Shown one piece after another: positions 48,622-58,998 of a stretch of DNA of 64,000 bases (within the stretch, counting starts at the first letter, position 1; every line of letters begins with the position of its first letter). Source of the DNA: Leclercia adecarboxylata. Lineage in GTDB: Bacteria; Pseudomonadota; Gammaproteobacteria; Enterobacterales; Enterobacteriaceae. The stretch spans positions 1,240,001 to 1,304,000 of the forward strand of contig NZ_CP098325.1 in NCBI RefSeq assembly GCF_023639785.1, given 5' to 3'. The position numbers were made by a program, and so were the translations under genes. The notes beneath the pieces are model-generated. The model was not told the origin of the DNA, did not search any database, and was given only the letters and a program-made list of their open reading frames with translations.

Positions 48622-51293
48622 AAATCCTCTGGGAATGCATTCAGTTCGGGAGGCGTATCAAGCGGCAGTGTAACACAAAAAACGGCGCCGCCTTCGGGGC
48701 GGTTATGGGCCGAGAGGGTGCCGCCGTGTACCTCAACAATCGCCTGGCAGATAGCCAGCCCCAGACCCACGCCGGGAATGGCAGACTCCTTATTACCCCG
48801 GGCGAACTTATCAAAGATAGCCTGCTCCTGGCCCGCCGGAATACCCGGACCGCTATCCCACACCTCCAGCTGTAACGTATCGGGGGTGACGTGGGCCAGA
48901 ATGCCAATTTGCGCTTTGCTGCCCGCGTATTTCGCGGCGTTTTCCAGCAGGTTGATCAGCACCCGCTCGAACAGCGGCCCGTCAACGTGGATCAATGCCA
49001 GCGGGGCCGACATCTCCAGCGCGATGTGCCGCCCCCCGAGCCCCGGCTCCAGCATTTTTAGCGCGCTGCCAATGACCTCTTCCAGCGTCAGCCACTCTTT
49101 CTTGAGATTAAATCCGCCGGACTGGATCCGCGCCATATCCAGCAGGTTGTTCACCAGCCGGGTGGTGTTCAGCACGTGCTGGCGGATCTCACTGGCCTGC
49201 ATGGCGTGGCGGGAACCCTCAGCCGCCAGATCGAGGGTCAGGATCTCCGACTGGCCGAACAGCACCGTCAGGGGGGTACGCAGGTCGTGGGAGAGGGCCG
49301 CCAGCAGCGAGTTACGAATGCTCTCCCGCTCGCTGGCTAACCGGGCCTGCTCTTCGCTGGCGGTGAGCGCCAGCCGCTCCAGCGCGCTTGCTACCAGCAG
49401 GGTGAAGGTCTCCAGCAGGCGCTGCTGCTCGGGGATCATCAGCTGGCGCAGATTGGATGGCTCCACAATTACCACCCCCTGGTTCTGCAACGGCAGGATC
49501 TGCCAGGGCACGCCCGGCAGGGTGTCGGTGCCCGCGCCCGCAGGCTGGCCCTTATCAAAGCTCCAGCGGGCAATGGCCTCATCCCACGGCGTCATGCCCG
49601 AGGCTGGCGTGAGCGGACTCAGTTTGCCCTCAGGATCCGGGAGCAGGATCAGGCTGCGGGCATTGAAGGTGGAGTGAATGAACTGCTGGCTGGTCTGGAC
49701 GATATCCTGCGGCGTACGGCCCACCGCCAGCGCTTTCGACATCTCATACAGATGGCGGGTGCGCTGCTCGCGATAGCGGGCGATGCGCGCCTGGTAGCGT
49801 ACCCCCGCCGTCAGGTTACCGATCAGCAGACCCACTGCCAGCATCACGGCGAAGGTGAGGAGGTACTGGACATCCGACACGGCCAGGGTGCCGCGGGGAG
49901 CGATGAAGAAGATATCGAAGCTGATGACGTTGATTACCGTCGCCAGCACCGAAGGCCAGCGGCCATAAAATAGCGCCACCACCACCACCCCCAGCAGATA
50001 GATCATCACCAGGTTGGCGGCATCGAAACCGGGTAGCCACTGGCTGGCGACAAAGGTAATCAGGGCGCAGAGCAGCACCGCCACCAGACAGCCGCGCAGC
50101 TGGATCCGCCATTTGTCGCTGAACGCCCGGTTATCCGGGGTTCTGGCGGGCAGGGCGGCCGGTTTGTCGTCGAGGGCGACAATCAGCAGATCGAGGTCGG
50201 GGGCGCGCCGGGCCAGCTTGTCGGCGAAGCTCTCGTGGCTGAACCCGCGGCGACGGGCGCGTCTGCCGATGACAATCTTGCCGAGGTTGTGCTCCCGGGC
50301 GTAGCGCAGAATGGCTTTCTCTTCCGCCTGCTCGGCCAGCGTGGCGGTTTCTGCGCCCAACTCCTGGGCCAGCCGCAGGGCAGCAAGAATGGCGCGGCGC
50401 TGGTTCTCCGGCAGGCGGTGCAGCTGCGGCGTCTCGACATAGACGGCGTGCCACACGCTGCCAAATTTGGCCGCCAGTCGGGCGGCGGTGCGTACCAGTT
50501 TTTCATTGCCGCTGCCGTGACCGATGCAAAGCAGGATGGCATCGCGGGTATGCCACACTTTCTCCTGACCCTGGCGGTCGCGCCAGGCCCGCATCTGATC
50601 GTCCACGCGGTCAGCGGTGCGGCGCAGCGCCAGTTCGCGCAGGGCGATCAAATTGCCTTTACGGAAGAAGTGCTCGATGGCCCGCTCGGCCTGCCCGGCG
50701 ATGTAGACCTTGCCCTCATGCAGGCGCTGGCGCAGATCGTCCGGGGGCAGATCCACCAGCACCACCTCATCCGCCGCGTCGAAGAAGGGGTCCGGGACGG
50801 TCTCCCGCACCTGAATGCCGGTGACGCCGCTCACCACGTCGTTAAGACTCTCCAGATGCTGGACGTTGACGGTGGTGAAGACATCAATGCCCGCCTCCAG
50901 CAGCTCCTCGACGTCCTGCCAGCGCTTGGGATGGCGCGAGCCGGGGGCATTCGTATGCGCCAGTTCGTCCATCAGGATCAGCGCCGGACGGCGGGCGAGG
51001 GCGGCGTCGAGATCGAACTCCGTTACCAGACGCCCACGATGATGGATGCGCCGGGGCGGCTGGGTGGTCAGCCCGGCCAGCAGGGCGGCGGTCTCCTGAC
51101 GTCCGTGAGTTTCCGCGACGCCGACCAAAATATCGAGCCCCTGAGCGCGCAGACGCTGGGCTTCGCTCAGCATGGCGAAGGTCTTCCCGACGCCCGCACA
51201 GGCGCCGAAGAAGATTTTCAGCTTGCCGCGATGGGGCGTGGCGGCCTGCTCCAGCAGTTTATCCGGGTCCGGGCGCAGAGGCTCGTCGATCAT
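48618..51293 (-). CDS. kdpD: sensor kinase KdpD
   Basis: A membrane histidine kinase sensing potassium limitation. It has 891 residues (E. coli 894). The N-terminal KdpD domain has a P-loop (GACAGVGKTFAM, about 30-41), then a USP-like domain (about 250-370), four membrane helices (about 400-500), a GAF-like region, and the kinase core with the phospho-His in ALSHDLRTPLTV (about 670), the N box in LINLLENAAKYA and the G box in GVGLGLAICQ. It abuts the kdpC stop without a gap. Confidence 0.97.
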   Translation of the reverse strand: MIDEPLRPDPDKLLEQAATPHRGKLKIFFGACAGVGKTFAMLSEAQRLRAQGLDILVGVAETHGRQETAALLAGLTTQPPRRIHHRGRLVTEFDLDAALARRPALILMDELAHTNAPGSRHPKRWQDVEELLEAGIDVFTTVNVQHLESLNDVVSGVTGIQVRETVPDPFFDAADEVVLVDLPPDDLRQRLHEGKVYIAGQAERAIEHFFRKGNLIALRELALRRTADRVDDQMRAWRDRQGQEKVWHTRDAILLCIGHGSGNEKLVRTAARLAAKFGSVWHAVYVETPQLHRLPENQRRAILAALRLAQELGAETATLAEQAEEKAILRYAREHNLGKIVIGRRARRRGFSHESFADKLARRAPDLDLLIVALDDKPAALPARTPDNRAFSDKWRIQLRGCLVAVLLCALITFVASQWLPGFDAANLVMIYLLGVVVVALFYGRWPSVLATVINVISFDIFFIAPRGTLAVSDVQYLLTFAVMLAVGLLIGNLTAGVRYQARIARYREQRTRHLYEMSKALAVGRTPQDIVQTSQQFIHSTFNARSLILLPDPEGKLSPLTPASGMTPWDEAIARWSFDKGQPAGAGTDTLPGVPWQILPLQNQGVVIVEPSNLRQLMIPEQQRLLETFTLLVASALERLALTASEEQARLASERESIRNSLLAALSHDLRTPLTVLFGQSEILTLDLAAEGSRHAMQASEIRQHVLNTTRLVNNLLDMARIQSGGFNLKKEWLTLEEVIGSALKMLEPGLGGRHIALEMSAPLALIHVDGPLFERVLINLLENAAKYAGSKAQIGILAHVTPDTLQLEVWDSGPGIPAGQEQAIFDKFARGNKESAIPGVGLGLAICQAIVEVHGGTLSAHNRPEGGAVFCVTLPLDTPPELNAFPEDL

Positions 51294-51869
51294 TTACTCT
51301 TTCCTTAGCGCGTCCAGCGCCAGATTTAATTCAACGATATTCACCACTGGATTACCCATCGCGCTGAAGAACGGTTTTTGCGTATGGGCGGCCACCAGCT
51401 GGCTGAGCTGTTCAGTGCTGAGCTGACGCGCCTGGGCTACGCGCGGGATCTGCCAGGCCACGGCCTGCGGCGTCAGGCTGTAGTCCAGCCCGCTACCGGA
51501 GGCGGTCACCAGTTCAACCGGCACCGCCGGGCTGGCCTGGGGATTGGCTGCGCGCAATTGTGCCACCCGCGCGCGAACGGCATTATCCAGTTCAGGATTG
51601 CTGCCCGCCAGGTTGCTGCCCCCCGAAGCAAGAGGATTATACGGGGTCTCGGCCGTAGCGGAAGGACGCCCGTGAAAGTAACCCGCGGCGGTAAAGTTCT
51701 GTCCAGTCAGGCGGGAACCGCGGATCTCCCCCTGCTGGCGGATAAGCGAGCCGTTGGCCTGGTCGGGAAACCACCACTGGCCCAGCGCGGTGGTCACCAG
51801 CGGATAGAGCCCGCCGGTGATCAGCGCCAGCAGAATAAACAACAGTATAGCGGGACGTAACATAGCCAT
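51294..51869 (-). CDS. kdpC: potassium-transporting ATPase subunit KdpC
   Basis: A single-span subunit that stabilises the KdpFABC pump and may aid ATP binding by KdpB. It has 191 residues. One N-terminal membrane helix (about 5-27, [20 protein letters not shown]) precedes a periplasmic domain with the conserved [11 protein letters not shown] and [15 protein letters not shown]. It lies 12 bases after kdpB. Confidence 0.96.
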   Translation of the reverse strand: MAMLRPAILLFILLALITGGLYPLVTTALGQWWFPDQANGSLIRQQGEIRGSRLTGQNFTAAGYFHGRPSATAETPYNPLASGGSNLAGSNPELDNAVRARVAQLRAANPQASPAVPVELVTASGSGLDYSLTPQAVAWQIPRVAQARQLSTEQLSQLVAAHTQKPFFSAMGNPVVNIVELNLALDALRKE

Positions 51870-51881
51870 TTGATTTTCCTC

Positions 51882-53930
51882 TTAAACCAGCCCAAACAGG
51901 GTGAGCACGACATCTATCGCTTTGATGCCGATAAAGGGCACTACCAGCCCACCCAGGCCGTAAATCCACAGGTTGCGGCGCAGCATGGCGGCGGCAGTGA
52001 GCGGCTTGTAGCTCACGCCTTTCAGTGCCAGCGGGATCAGGAAGATAATGATCAGCGCGTTGAAGATCACCGCGCTCAGAATTGCCGAGGCGGGGGAGTG
52101 GAGATGCATCACGTTCAGGGCGTTCAGCTGCGGGTAAGTCGCTGCAAAGGCCGCCGGGATAATGGCGAAATATTTCGCCACGTCGTTGGCGATACTGAAG
52201 GTGGTGAGCGAGCCCCGGGTCATCAGCATCTGTTTACCGATGTGTACCACCTCGATCAGCTTGGTGGGGTTCGAGTCGAGATCGACCATATTCCCGGCCT
52301 CTTTTGCCGCCTGGGTACCGGAGTTCATCGCTACCGCCACGTCCGCCTGGGCCAGCGCCGGGGCGTCGTTAGTGCCGTCACCGGTCATCGCCACCAGCCG
52401 ACCTTCTCCCTGGTACTGGCGGATTAACGCCAGCTTGGCTTCCGGCGTTGCTTCGGACAGGAAATCATCCACACCCGCTTCGGCAGCAATGGCGGCGGCG
52501 GTCAGTCGGTTGTCCCCCGTGATCATCACCGTTTTGATGCCCATTTTACGCAGCTGGGCAAAGCGCTCCTTGATGCCCCCTTTGACGATATCCTTCAGGG
52601 CGATCACCCCCAGCACGGTAGCGCCTTCCGCTACCACCAGCGGCGTGGCCCCCTGTCGGGCGACGCTTTCCACCAGGGCATCTACCTGTGGCGGGAAGTG
52701 GCCGTTGTTGGCCGCGATATGACGGCGAATGGCATCCACTGAGCCTTTGCGGATCAGGCGATCCTGAATGTTAATCCCGCTCATCCGGGTTTGCGCCGTG
52801 AAGGGGACAAAGGTGGCATGCAGGCTCTGAACGTCGCGCTGACGCAGGTTGAAGCGCTGCTTGGCGAGAACCACGATGCTGCGGCCTTCCGGCGTTTCGT
52901 CGGCCAGTGAAGCGAGCTGTGCGGCGTCGGCCAGCGCTTTTTCATCCACGCCCGGCGCGGGAAGAAACTCAGAGGCCTGACGGTTCCCCAGCGTAATGGT
53001 GCCGGTTTTATCCAGCAGCAGCACGTCGACGTCCCCTGCCGCCTCGACGGCCCGCCCGCTGGTGGCAATGACGTTGGCCGCCAGCATCCGGCTCATGCCC
53101 GCCACGCCGATGGCGGACAGCAGGCCCCCGATGGTGGTGGGGATCAAACAGACCAGCAGGGCCACCAGCACGGTGACGCTCACCGCCGTCCCGCCATAGG
53201 ACGAGAAGGGCCACAGGGTTGCCGTCGCCAGCAGGAAGACGATGGTCAGCGCCACCAGCAGAATGGTCAGGGCAATTTCATTTGGGGTTTTACGCCGCTG
53301 GGCACCTTCCACCATGGCGATCATCCTGTCGAGGAAGGTTTCACCTGGATTGACGCTGCACTGGATCACCAGCCAGTCGGAAAGAATACGCGTCCCGCCG
53401 GTGACCGAGGCGAAGTCGCCCCCGGACTCACGGATGACCGGTGCGGACTCCCCGGTAATGGCGCTCTCATCCACCGAGGCTCCCCCTTCGATGACCTCCC
53501 CGTCGCAGGGGATGATGTCTCCGGCCTCGACCAGTACGACGTCGCCTTTGCGCAGCGCATCCGCCGGCACCCTGTCGGTTTCCGCACCGTATTTCGCTTC
53601 GCGCAGCCTGCGGGCGAATGCCGTCTTCTGCACCCCTTTAAGGCTGTTGGCCTGGGCTTTACTGCGTCCTTCCGCCAGCGCTTCGGCAACGTTGGCAAAC
53701 AGCACGGTGAACCACAGCCACAGGCTGATTGCTGCGGTGAAGGTGGCGCTCCCGGCCAGTAACCCGCCCGCCATGGCTATGGCAAGCAGGGTGGTTAAAA
53801 AGCTCCCCAGCCAGACGATAAACATCACCGGATTGCGCCACTGTACGCGCGGATCTAATTTTTTTATCGCATCCATCAGCGCCTGGCGAACAAGAGAAGG
53901 TTCGAGCAGGGCCAGTTGCTTACGACTCAT
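51882..53930 (-). CDS. kdpB: potassium-transporting P-type ATPase KdpB
   Basis: The ATP-hydrolysing subunit of the high-affinity K+ pump. It has 682 residues. The phosphorylation motif is [12 protein letters not shown] (Asp307 by E. coli numbering), the actuator motif is in [12 protein letters not shown], and hinge motifs are [19 protein letters not shown] and [10 protein letters not shown]. The intramembrane motif [13 protein letters not shown] is present. About seven membrane helices. Confidence 0.98.
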   Translation of the reverse strand: MSRKQLALLEPSLVRQALMDAIKKLDPRVQWRNPVMFIVWLGSFLTTLLAIAMAGGLLAGSATFTAAISLWLWFTVLFANVAEALAEGRSKAQANSLKGVQKTAFARRLREAKYGAETDRVPADALRKGDVVLVEAGDIIPCDGEVIEGGASVDESAITGESAPVIRESGGDFASVTGGTRILSDWLVIQCSVNPGETFLDRMIAMVEGAQRRKTPNEIALTILLVALTIVFLLATATLWPFSSYGGTAVSVTVLVALLVCLIPTTIGGLLSAIGVAGMSRMLAANVIATSGRAVEAAGDVDVLLLDKTGTITLGNRQASEFLPAPGVDEKALADAAQLASLADETPEGRSIVVLAKQRFNLRQRDVQSLHATFVPFTAQTRMSGINIQDRLIRKGSVDAIRRHIAANNGHFPPQVDALVESVARQGATPLVVAEGATVLGVIALKDIVKGGIKERFAQLRKMGIKTVMITGDNRLTAAAIAAEAGVDDFLSEATPEAKLALIRQYQGEGRLVAMTGDGTNDAPALAQADVAVAMNSGTQAAKEAGNMVDLDSNPTKLIEVVHIGKQMLMTRGSLTTFSIANDVAKYFAIIPAAFAATYPQLNALNVMHLHSPASAILSAVIFNALIIIFLIPLALKGVSYKPLTAAAMLRRNLWIYGLGGLVVPFIGIKAIDVVLTLFGLV

Positions 53931-53948
53931 GACGAATACTCCATAAAA

Positions 53949-55628
53949 TCAGCGTAAAGAGAGATGTTCCGCAACCGGGCCTAATGCGAGGGCGGGAATA
54001 AAGGTAAGGGCACCGACCAGCAGGACGGTGCCGATCAGCAGACCGACAAACAGCGCGCCGTGGGTTGGCAGGGTGCCGCCAGAGGCGGGCTGGCGGGTCT
54101 TATTGACCAGCGAGCCGGCAATAGCCATCACCGGCACAATCACGCCAAAGCGGCCGATCAACATGCAGAACGCCAGCAGGCAGTTCCAGAACGGCGAGTT
54201 GGCGCTCAGGCCCGCAAAGGCGCTGCCGTTGTTGTTGGCCGCCGACGACACGGCGTAGAGCACCTCGCTGAAGCCGTGGATCCCGGGGTTGAAGATGCCA
54301 CTGCGTCCGGCGTCGGTCATCAGCGCCAGCGCGGTACCGGGCAGCACCAGCGCCGGGGTGACGAGGATCGCCAGGGCGGTCAGCTTCATTTCGCGCACGT
54401 CGATTTTCTTGCCCAGATATTCCGGGGTGCGGCCAATCATCAGTCCGGCAATAAACACCGCCAGCAGCACAAACAGCAGCATGCCGTACAGGCCGGAGCC
54501 GACGCCGCCAAACACCACTTCCCCAATCTGCATCAGCCACAGCGGGATCATCCCGCCTAAGGCAGTGAAGGAGTCGTGCATGCTGTTGACTGCCCCACAT
54601 GAGGCAGCGGTTGTGATCACTGCATACAGGCTGCTGGCGAGAATGCCAAAGCGGCTCTCTTTACCTTCCATATTGCTGTTGCTGTCCGCACCCAGCAGCA
54701 TGAAGTGGCTATTGCCCTGCCACTCCGCCCACATCACCAGCGCCGCGCAGACCACAAAGATGGCGGACATGGTCCAGAGGATCGCATGTCCCTCGCGGCG
54801 ATCGCTGACCGCCTCGCCAAAAGCAAAACAGAGCGCGGTGGGGATCAGGAAGATCGCCAGCATCTGTACGGCGTTTGTCAGCGCGGTCGGGTTCTCGAAC
54901 GGATGGGCAGAGTTCGCATTAAAGAAGCCACCTCCGTTGGTACCGAGCATTTTGATCGCCTCCTGAGAAGCCACCGGCCCCATAGGCAGTAGCTGTTTTG
55001 CCCCCTCAAGCGAGGTGAACGGCTGGTACGGCAACAGGTTTTGCAACACACCTTGCTGGATAAACAGCAGCGCGATGAGCAGCGACAGCGGTAGCAATAT
55101 CCACAGGGTAATGCGGGTCAGGTCAACCCAGGCATTGCCTAGCGTAGTGACATTCTGACGAGCAAAGGCGCGGGTCAGGGCGAAGATCACCGCGATGCCG
55201 CTCGCCGCAGAAAGGAAGTTTTGCACCGTCAGCCCCACCATCTGGCTGAAATAGCTCAGGGTGGTTTCACCGGCATAGGACTGCCAGTTAGTGTTAGTGA
55301 CAAAACTGACGGCGGTATTGAGCGCCAGATGCCAGGAGAGCCCGGGGAGTTGCTGCGGGTTGAGCGGCAGCGAGCCCTGAAGCATCAGTATGGCGAAAAG
55401 GACGACCAGTCCTACTCCGTTCAGCAGCAGGATAGCGAGCAGGTAGTGCCGCCAGTCCATTTCATCGGTGCGGATCCCTGACAGGCGCAGTAGCCCCGCA
55501 TCAATGGTCTGTACCCCTGGCAGCGGCAGGCCGTTAATCATACGTGCCAGCCACATCCCCAGCGGTCGGGCGAGCACCATCAGCACCAGCAGGAAGCTGG
55601 CGATAAGCAGAAATCCCTGAGCGGCCAT
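53949..55628 (-). CDS. kdpA: potassium-binding channel-like subunit KdpA
   Basis: The K+-selective channel-like subunit of the pump. The start at 55628 gives 559 residues (E. coli 557), directly after kdpF (TGATG overlap); the longer open frame runs through kdpF out of its frame. The selectivity-filter loops show as [44 protein letters not shown] and [14 protein letters not shown]. About ten membrane helices. Confidence 0.97.
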   Translation of the reverse strand: MAAQGFLLIASFLLVLMVLARPLGMWLARMINGLPLPGVQTIDAGLLRLSGIRTDEMDWRHYLLAILLLNGVGLVVLFAILMLQGSLPLNPQQLPGLSWHLALNTAVSFVTNTNWQSYAGETTLSYFSQMVGLTVQNFLSAASGIAVIFALTRAFARQNVTTLGNAWVDLTRITLWILLPLSLLIALLFIQQGVLQNLLPYQPFTSLEGAKQLLPMGPVASQEAIKMLGTNGGGFFNANSAHPFENPTALTNAVQMLAIFLIPTALCFAFGEAVSDRREGHAILWTMSAIFVVCAALVMWAEWQGNSHFMLLGADSNSNMEGKESRFGILASSLYAVITTAASCGAVNSMHDSFTALGGMIPLWLMQIGEVVFGGVGSGLYGMLLFVLLAVFIAGLMIGRTPEYLGKKIDVREMKLTALAILVTPALVLPGTALALMTDAGRSGIFNPGIHGFSEVLYAVSSAANNNGSAFAGLSANSPFWNCLLAFCMLIGRFGVIVPVMAIAGSLVNKTRQPASGGTLPTHGALFVGLLIGTVLLVGALTFIPALALGPVAEHLSLR

Positions 55629-55717
55629 CAGAACGCCTCCGCATGAAGCAGGGCATAAATCAGATACCCCAGTAACAGAAACACCAGCGCAATGCCCGCA
55701 ATGATACCTGCACTCAC
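55628..55717 (-). CDS. kdpF: KdpF membrane peptide
   Basis: A 29-residue single-span peptide (GTG start at 55717, GGAGG six bases upstream; sequence [20 protein letters not shown] continuing to HAEAF). It stabilises the KdpFABC complex. Its TGA shares one base with the kdpA ATG. The first gene of the operon. Confidence 0.93.
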   Translation of the reverse strand: MSAGIIAGIALVFLLLGYLIYALLHAEAF

Positions 55718-55799
55718 AATTCACCTCCGGGTGACATTAGTCGTGGTGCAAACGGTAAATTTTCTGGCGCAAAGATTTCGCAAAAATCAGAGGAGGCGG

Positions 55800-55819
55800 T
55801 GTAAAAAAAGTATAAAAAT
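55800..55819 (-). promoter_or_regulatory. KdpE-binding site of the kdp promoter
   Basis: Read on the minus strand, ATTTTTATACTTTTTTTACA matches the T-rich KdpE operator of E. coli as I remember it (TTTATACTTTTTTTACA). It lies about 83 bases upstream of kdpF. A weak -35/-10 pair (TTGCGA, 17 bases, ATTTAC) follows. The remaining part of the 309-base kdpF-ybfA gap is AT-rich, with no further gene. Confidence 0.7.
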
Positions 55820-56026
55820 GGCTAAGACCATAATTTAACTAATGGTTAGTATTAATTTAACTTTTATGTAACTAAATTACGGGGTGAAGTGTAAATATTC
55901 ACTAAATGAATAAAAAAGAGTGGTCGGATGAGTAGTAAAATTACAGCCAAAGCGTTACTATTTTCATCAGTTAATCAATTTTACTTTTCCGGAGAGGGTT
56001 TCCGGCCAGAGAAAGGGGAGAAAATG

Positions 56027-56233
56027 ATGGAATTTTACAAAGCGTATCCGGCACATATCGTTTTTATTCGCCGCACTTTCGCTGTGTTAGCGGGTGTTCT
56101 GGCGTTACCAGTCATGCTTTTCTGGAAAGATCGTGCTCGTTTTTACAGCTATCTACATCGCGTCTGGGCTAAAACCAGCGATAAACCGGTGTGGATGGAT
56201 CAGGCTGAAAAAGCCGTTTGTGATTTTTACTAA
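56027..56233 (+). CDS. ybfA: small conserved protein YbfA
   Basis: A 68-residue protein matching E. coli YbfA. One hydrophobic segment ([20 protein letters not shown], about 11-30) precedes the charged [17 protein letters not shown], so it is probably an inner-membrane peptide. Of two adjacent ATGs (56024, 56027) the second fits the E. coli length and spacing from GGGGAG. Function unknown. Divergent from kdp across a shared regulatory region. Confidence 0.88.
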   Translation: MEFYKAYPAHIVFIRRTFAVLAGVLALPVMLFWKDRARFYSYLHRVWAKTSDKPVWMDQAEKAVCDFY

Positions 56234-56261
56234 GAAAGACTACACACAGCCATTGCAGTAA

Positions 56262-56296
56262 TAAAAAAACCGCCACAGCAATGTGGCGGTTTTTTT
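56262..56296. terminator. ybfA terminator
   Basis: A 10-bp stem (AACCGCCACA 56268-56277, TGTGGCGGTT 56282-56291) with a run of Ts after it and As before it. Confidence 0.9.
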
Positions 56297-56407
56297 ATCC
56301 CTCGGGATTCGCGGTCCGTTGGGATAAGCTACCAGGCTCTTCCAGAGGACAACATCATATCCTTAACCACTCTCAGGCGAAATGTGCGCAATCTAAATGA
56401 ATTCTGA

Positions 56408-56659
56408 AAGGGCTGTGGCGGTCTGCCTGTAACCCATGATGTTGACTATGATGTGTCGTCCCTTTCCGCCATCTCGCAAATGGGCACCGGTCCCGGGGAA
56501 GGTGTATTCACAGCCGTAAATCAGGTTCTTCCAGAACTTGTGTCTGCCGGATTATCACCGGTGGTGAACGGTGGAGCGGTGAGTTTGCAGGGACCGCATA
56601 ATGAATCGCTATCTGTGTATCGCGTTCATTGTCGCCAGCGTTTTTGTGGTCAGAAGTGA
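56408..56659 (+). pseudogene. orphan open frame in the former rhsC region
   Basis: An open frame of 83 codons with protein-like composition (GEGVFTAVNQVLPELVSAGL) but no ATG near its 5' end. The first possible start is a GTG at 56453 without a ribosome site. I read it as the 3' remnant of a lost gene in the interval where E. coli has rhsC, but cannot name the family. The surrounding 585 bases (56234-56818) hold otherwise only two terminators and the small ORF below. Confidence 0.35.
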
Positions 56660-56708
56660 CGATCCAACGGTGCTCGTTGCCATGACTTCAATCACGCAGG
56701 ACAAGTAG
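56601..56708 (+). CDS. possible small membrane peptide
   Basis: 35 codons, MNRYLCIAFIVASVFVVRSD continuing to ITQDK. An AGGGA ribosome site lies seven bases before the ATG, one hydrophobic helix spans about residues 4-17, and a strong terminator follows within 10 bases. It overlaps the orphan frame out of phase. I recognise no family. Small toxic or stress peptides have this shape, but that is only analogy. Confidence 0.4.
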   Translation: MNRYLCIAFIVASVFVVRSDDPTVLVAMTSITQDK

Positions 56709-56711
56709 CGT

Positions 56712-56740
56712 TAAGGCCGCCATCAGGGCGGCCTTTTTTA
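56712..56740 (+). terminator. terminator before phrB
   Basis: A 7-bp stem (GGCCGCC 56715-56721, GGCGGCC 56727-56733) followed by a T-run, closing the small ORF unit. Confidence 0.88.
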
Positions 56741-56818
56741 TTTCAGTATGGCTACACTTGTTAAAGCAAAGTATCCTCGGTGACTTGTAGATGTTACAGA
56801 CGATAATAATGGAGTGTT

Positions 56819-58231
56819 ATGGCCACCCATCTGGTCTGGTTTCGCGCCGATCTGCGCATCCACGATAACCTGGCGCTTGCCGCCGCCTGTCGCGACAAAA
56901 ATGCCCGCGTGCTGGCGCTATTCATCGCCACGCCACAACAGTGGCAGCAGCATGCTATGGCCCCACGCCAGGCCGCGTTTATTCATGCCCATCTCAACGA
57001 TTTGCAACAGCAGCTGGCCGATAAAGGCATTCCGCTGCTGTATGAGCAGGTGGCTGATTTCGCCGCCCAGGGTGAGAAAGTCGCCCAACTTTGCGACACG
57101 CATAATGTCACCCATCTCTTTTATAACTACCAGTACGAACTCAACGAGCAGCAGCGGGATCGCCACCTGGAGCGCACGCTGGAGGGCATAACCTGTCAGG
57201 GCTTTGACGACAGCGTGATCCTCCCCCCAGGGAGCGTGATGACCGGCAATCACGAGATGTACAAGGTCTTTACGCCGTTTAAAAATGCCTGGCTGCGGCG
57301 GCTGAAAGAGGGGCTGCCCGAATGTGCGGCGGCGCCTGCCGCCCGGGAAGGCGAAAAGATTACCCCGACGGCACTGGATTTCGACTATCCAAAAAAGGCA
57401 TTCGACACCGATCTCTTTCCGGCGAACGAGAAAGAAGCCATTGCCCGCCTGCGTCAGTTCTGCCAACAGGGGGCAGGGGAGTATGAGGCGCAGCGTGATT
57501 TTCCGGCCATCGAGGGCACCAGCCGTCTCTCCGCCTGTCTGGCGCTGGGGGTGCTATCTCCCCGCCAGTGCCTGCACAGATTGCTGGCAGAACAGCCGCA
57601 GGCGCTGGAGGGGGGGCCGGGTTCCGTATGGCTTAATGAGCTTATCTGGCGAGAGTTTTACCGTCACCTGATGACGTATCACCCTGATTTATGTAAATAT
57701 CGGCCGTTCATCCGCTGGACAGATAACGTGAAGTGGCAGGCTGAGGATGCGTCGCTGAAGGCGTGGCAATCTGGCCAGACCGGCTATCCCATCGTCGATG
57801 CCGCCATGCGCCAGCTCAATGAAACCGGCTGGATGCACAACCGCCTGCGCATGATCACCGCCAGCTTTCTGGTCAAAGATCTGCTTATCGACTGGCGTGC
57901 CGGGGAACGTTACTTTATGTCGCAGCTGATCGATGGCGACCTGGCCGCCAATAACGGTGGCTGGCAGTGGGCAGCCTCCACCGGAACCGATGCAGCACCC
58001 TATTTTCGTATTTTTAACCCGACAACCCAGGGGCAGAAGTTTGATGCCGACGGCGTGTTTATCCGCCGCTGGCTGCCGGAGCTGGCCACCGTATCGGACA
58101 AGGCCATCCACGATCCCTGGACCTGGGCGGACAAACAGGGCGTGACCCTCGATTATCCGCGCCCGGTTGTCGACCATAAACAGGCGCGCGTTGCCACGCT
58201 GGCAGCGTATGAAGCCGCCCGTAAAGCTTAA
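56819..58231 (+). CDS. phrB: deoxyribodipyrimidine photolyase
   Basis: Light-driven repair of cyclobutane pyrimidine dimers. It has 470 residues (E. coli 472). The N-terminal antenna (MTHF) domain begins HLVWFRADLRIHDN, and the C-terminal FAD domain has GTSRLSACLALGVLSPRQ, the electron-transfer tryptophans in the WLNELIWREFYRH and QTGYPIVDAAMRQL regions, and NGGWQWAASTGTDA. E. coli ybgA, normally upstream, is absent. Confidence 0.97.
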   Translation: MATHLVWFRADLRIHDNLALAAACRDKNARVLALFIATPQQWQQHAMAPRQAAFIHAHLNDLQQQLADKGIPLLYEQVADFAAQGEKVAQLCDTHNVTHLFYNYQYELNEQQRDRHLERTLEGITCQGFDDSVILPPGSVMTGNHEMYKVFTPFKNAWLRRLKEGLPECAAAPAAREGEKITPTALDFDYPKKAFDTDLFPANEKEAIARLRQFCQQGAGEYEAQRDFPAIEGTSRLSACLALGVLSPRQCLHRLLAEQPQALEGGPGSVWLNELIWREFYRHLMTYHPDLCKYRPFIRWTDNVKWQAEDASLKAWQSGQTGYPIVDAAMRQLNETGWMHNRLRMITASFLVKDLLIDWRAGERYFMSQLIDGDLAANNGGWQWAASTGTDAAPYFRIFNPTTQGQKFDADGVFIRRWLPELATVSDKAIHDPWTWADKQGVTLDYPRPVVDHKQARVATLAAYEAARKA

Positions 58232-58241
58232 GAGAATCATA

Positions 58242-58985
58242 ATGAAAAACAGTGAACTGGAAAGACTGATTAACGACAAACTCAACAGCGCCAGCTTTAG
58301 CGATTACGCCCCGAACGGCCTGCAGGTGGAAGGACGTGAGAAGGTGCAGAAGATTGTCACCGGCGTAACGGCAAGCCAGGCGCTGATTGATGAGGCGGTG
58401 CGCCAGAGTGCCGATGCGGTCATCGTTCACCACGGCTATTTCTGGAAAGGGGAATCCCCGGTTATTCGCGGCATGAAGCGTAATCGCCTGAAGACCCTGC
58501 TGGAAAACGACATCAACCTTTATGGCTGGCATCTGCCGCTGGACGCGCACCCGGAACTGGGGAACAACGCCCAGCTGGCGGCGCTGCTCGGCATTACCAT
58601 CATGGGTGAAATCGAACCGCTGGTGCCCTGGGGTGAGCTCTCCATGCCGGTACCGGGTCTGGAACTGGCGTCCTGGATCGAAGCACGCCTGGGGCGTCGT
58701 CCGCTGTGGAGCGGCGATACCGGGCCGGATACGGTTAAACGCGTAGCCTGGTGTACCGGCGGCGGACAGAGCTTCATTGACAGCGCGGCGCGTTTTGGCG
58801 TCGATGCGTTCATCACCGGCGAAGTGTCCGAGCAGACCATTCACTCCGCCCGTGAGCAGGCGCTTCATTTCTATGCAGCAGGCCACCACGCCACGGAACG
58901 CGGCGGTATTCGCGCCCTCAGCGAATGGCTGACAGAAACCACCGACCTGGATGTCACCTTTGTGGATATCCCTAATCCAGCCTGA
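58242..58985 (+). CDS. ybgI: NIF3-family metal-binding protein YbgI
   Basis: A toroidal di-metal protein of the NIF3/GTP cyclohydrolase I type 2 group; activity unsettled. The start at 58242 gives 247 residues, the E. coli length. Metal ligands are visible: His63-His64 in VIVHHGYFW, Asp in LPLDAHPELGNN, and His and Glu in AGHHATERGG. It follows phrB by 10 bases; E. coli has dtpD (ybgH) between them. It leads into pxpBCA. Confidence 0.95.
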   Translation: MKNSELERLINDKLNSASFSDYAPNGLQVEGREKVQKIVTGVTASQALIDEAVRQSADAVIVHHGYFWKGESPVIRGMKRNRLKTLLENDINLYGWHLPLDAHPELGNNAQLAALLGITIMGEIEPLVPWGELSMPVPGLELASWIEARLGRRPLWSGDTGPDTVKRVAWCTGGGQSFIDSAARFGVDAFITGEVSEQTIHSAREQALHFYAAGHHATERGGIRALSEWLTETTDLDVTFVDIPNPA

Positions 58986-58998
58986 TGAGAGGTATTAA

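Noticed and set aside
50235..51308. 357-codon plus-strand open frame opposite kdpD
   Set aside because: kdpD is complete with P-loop and kinase motifs in the opposite strand; this frame has no start signal and low-complexity content.
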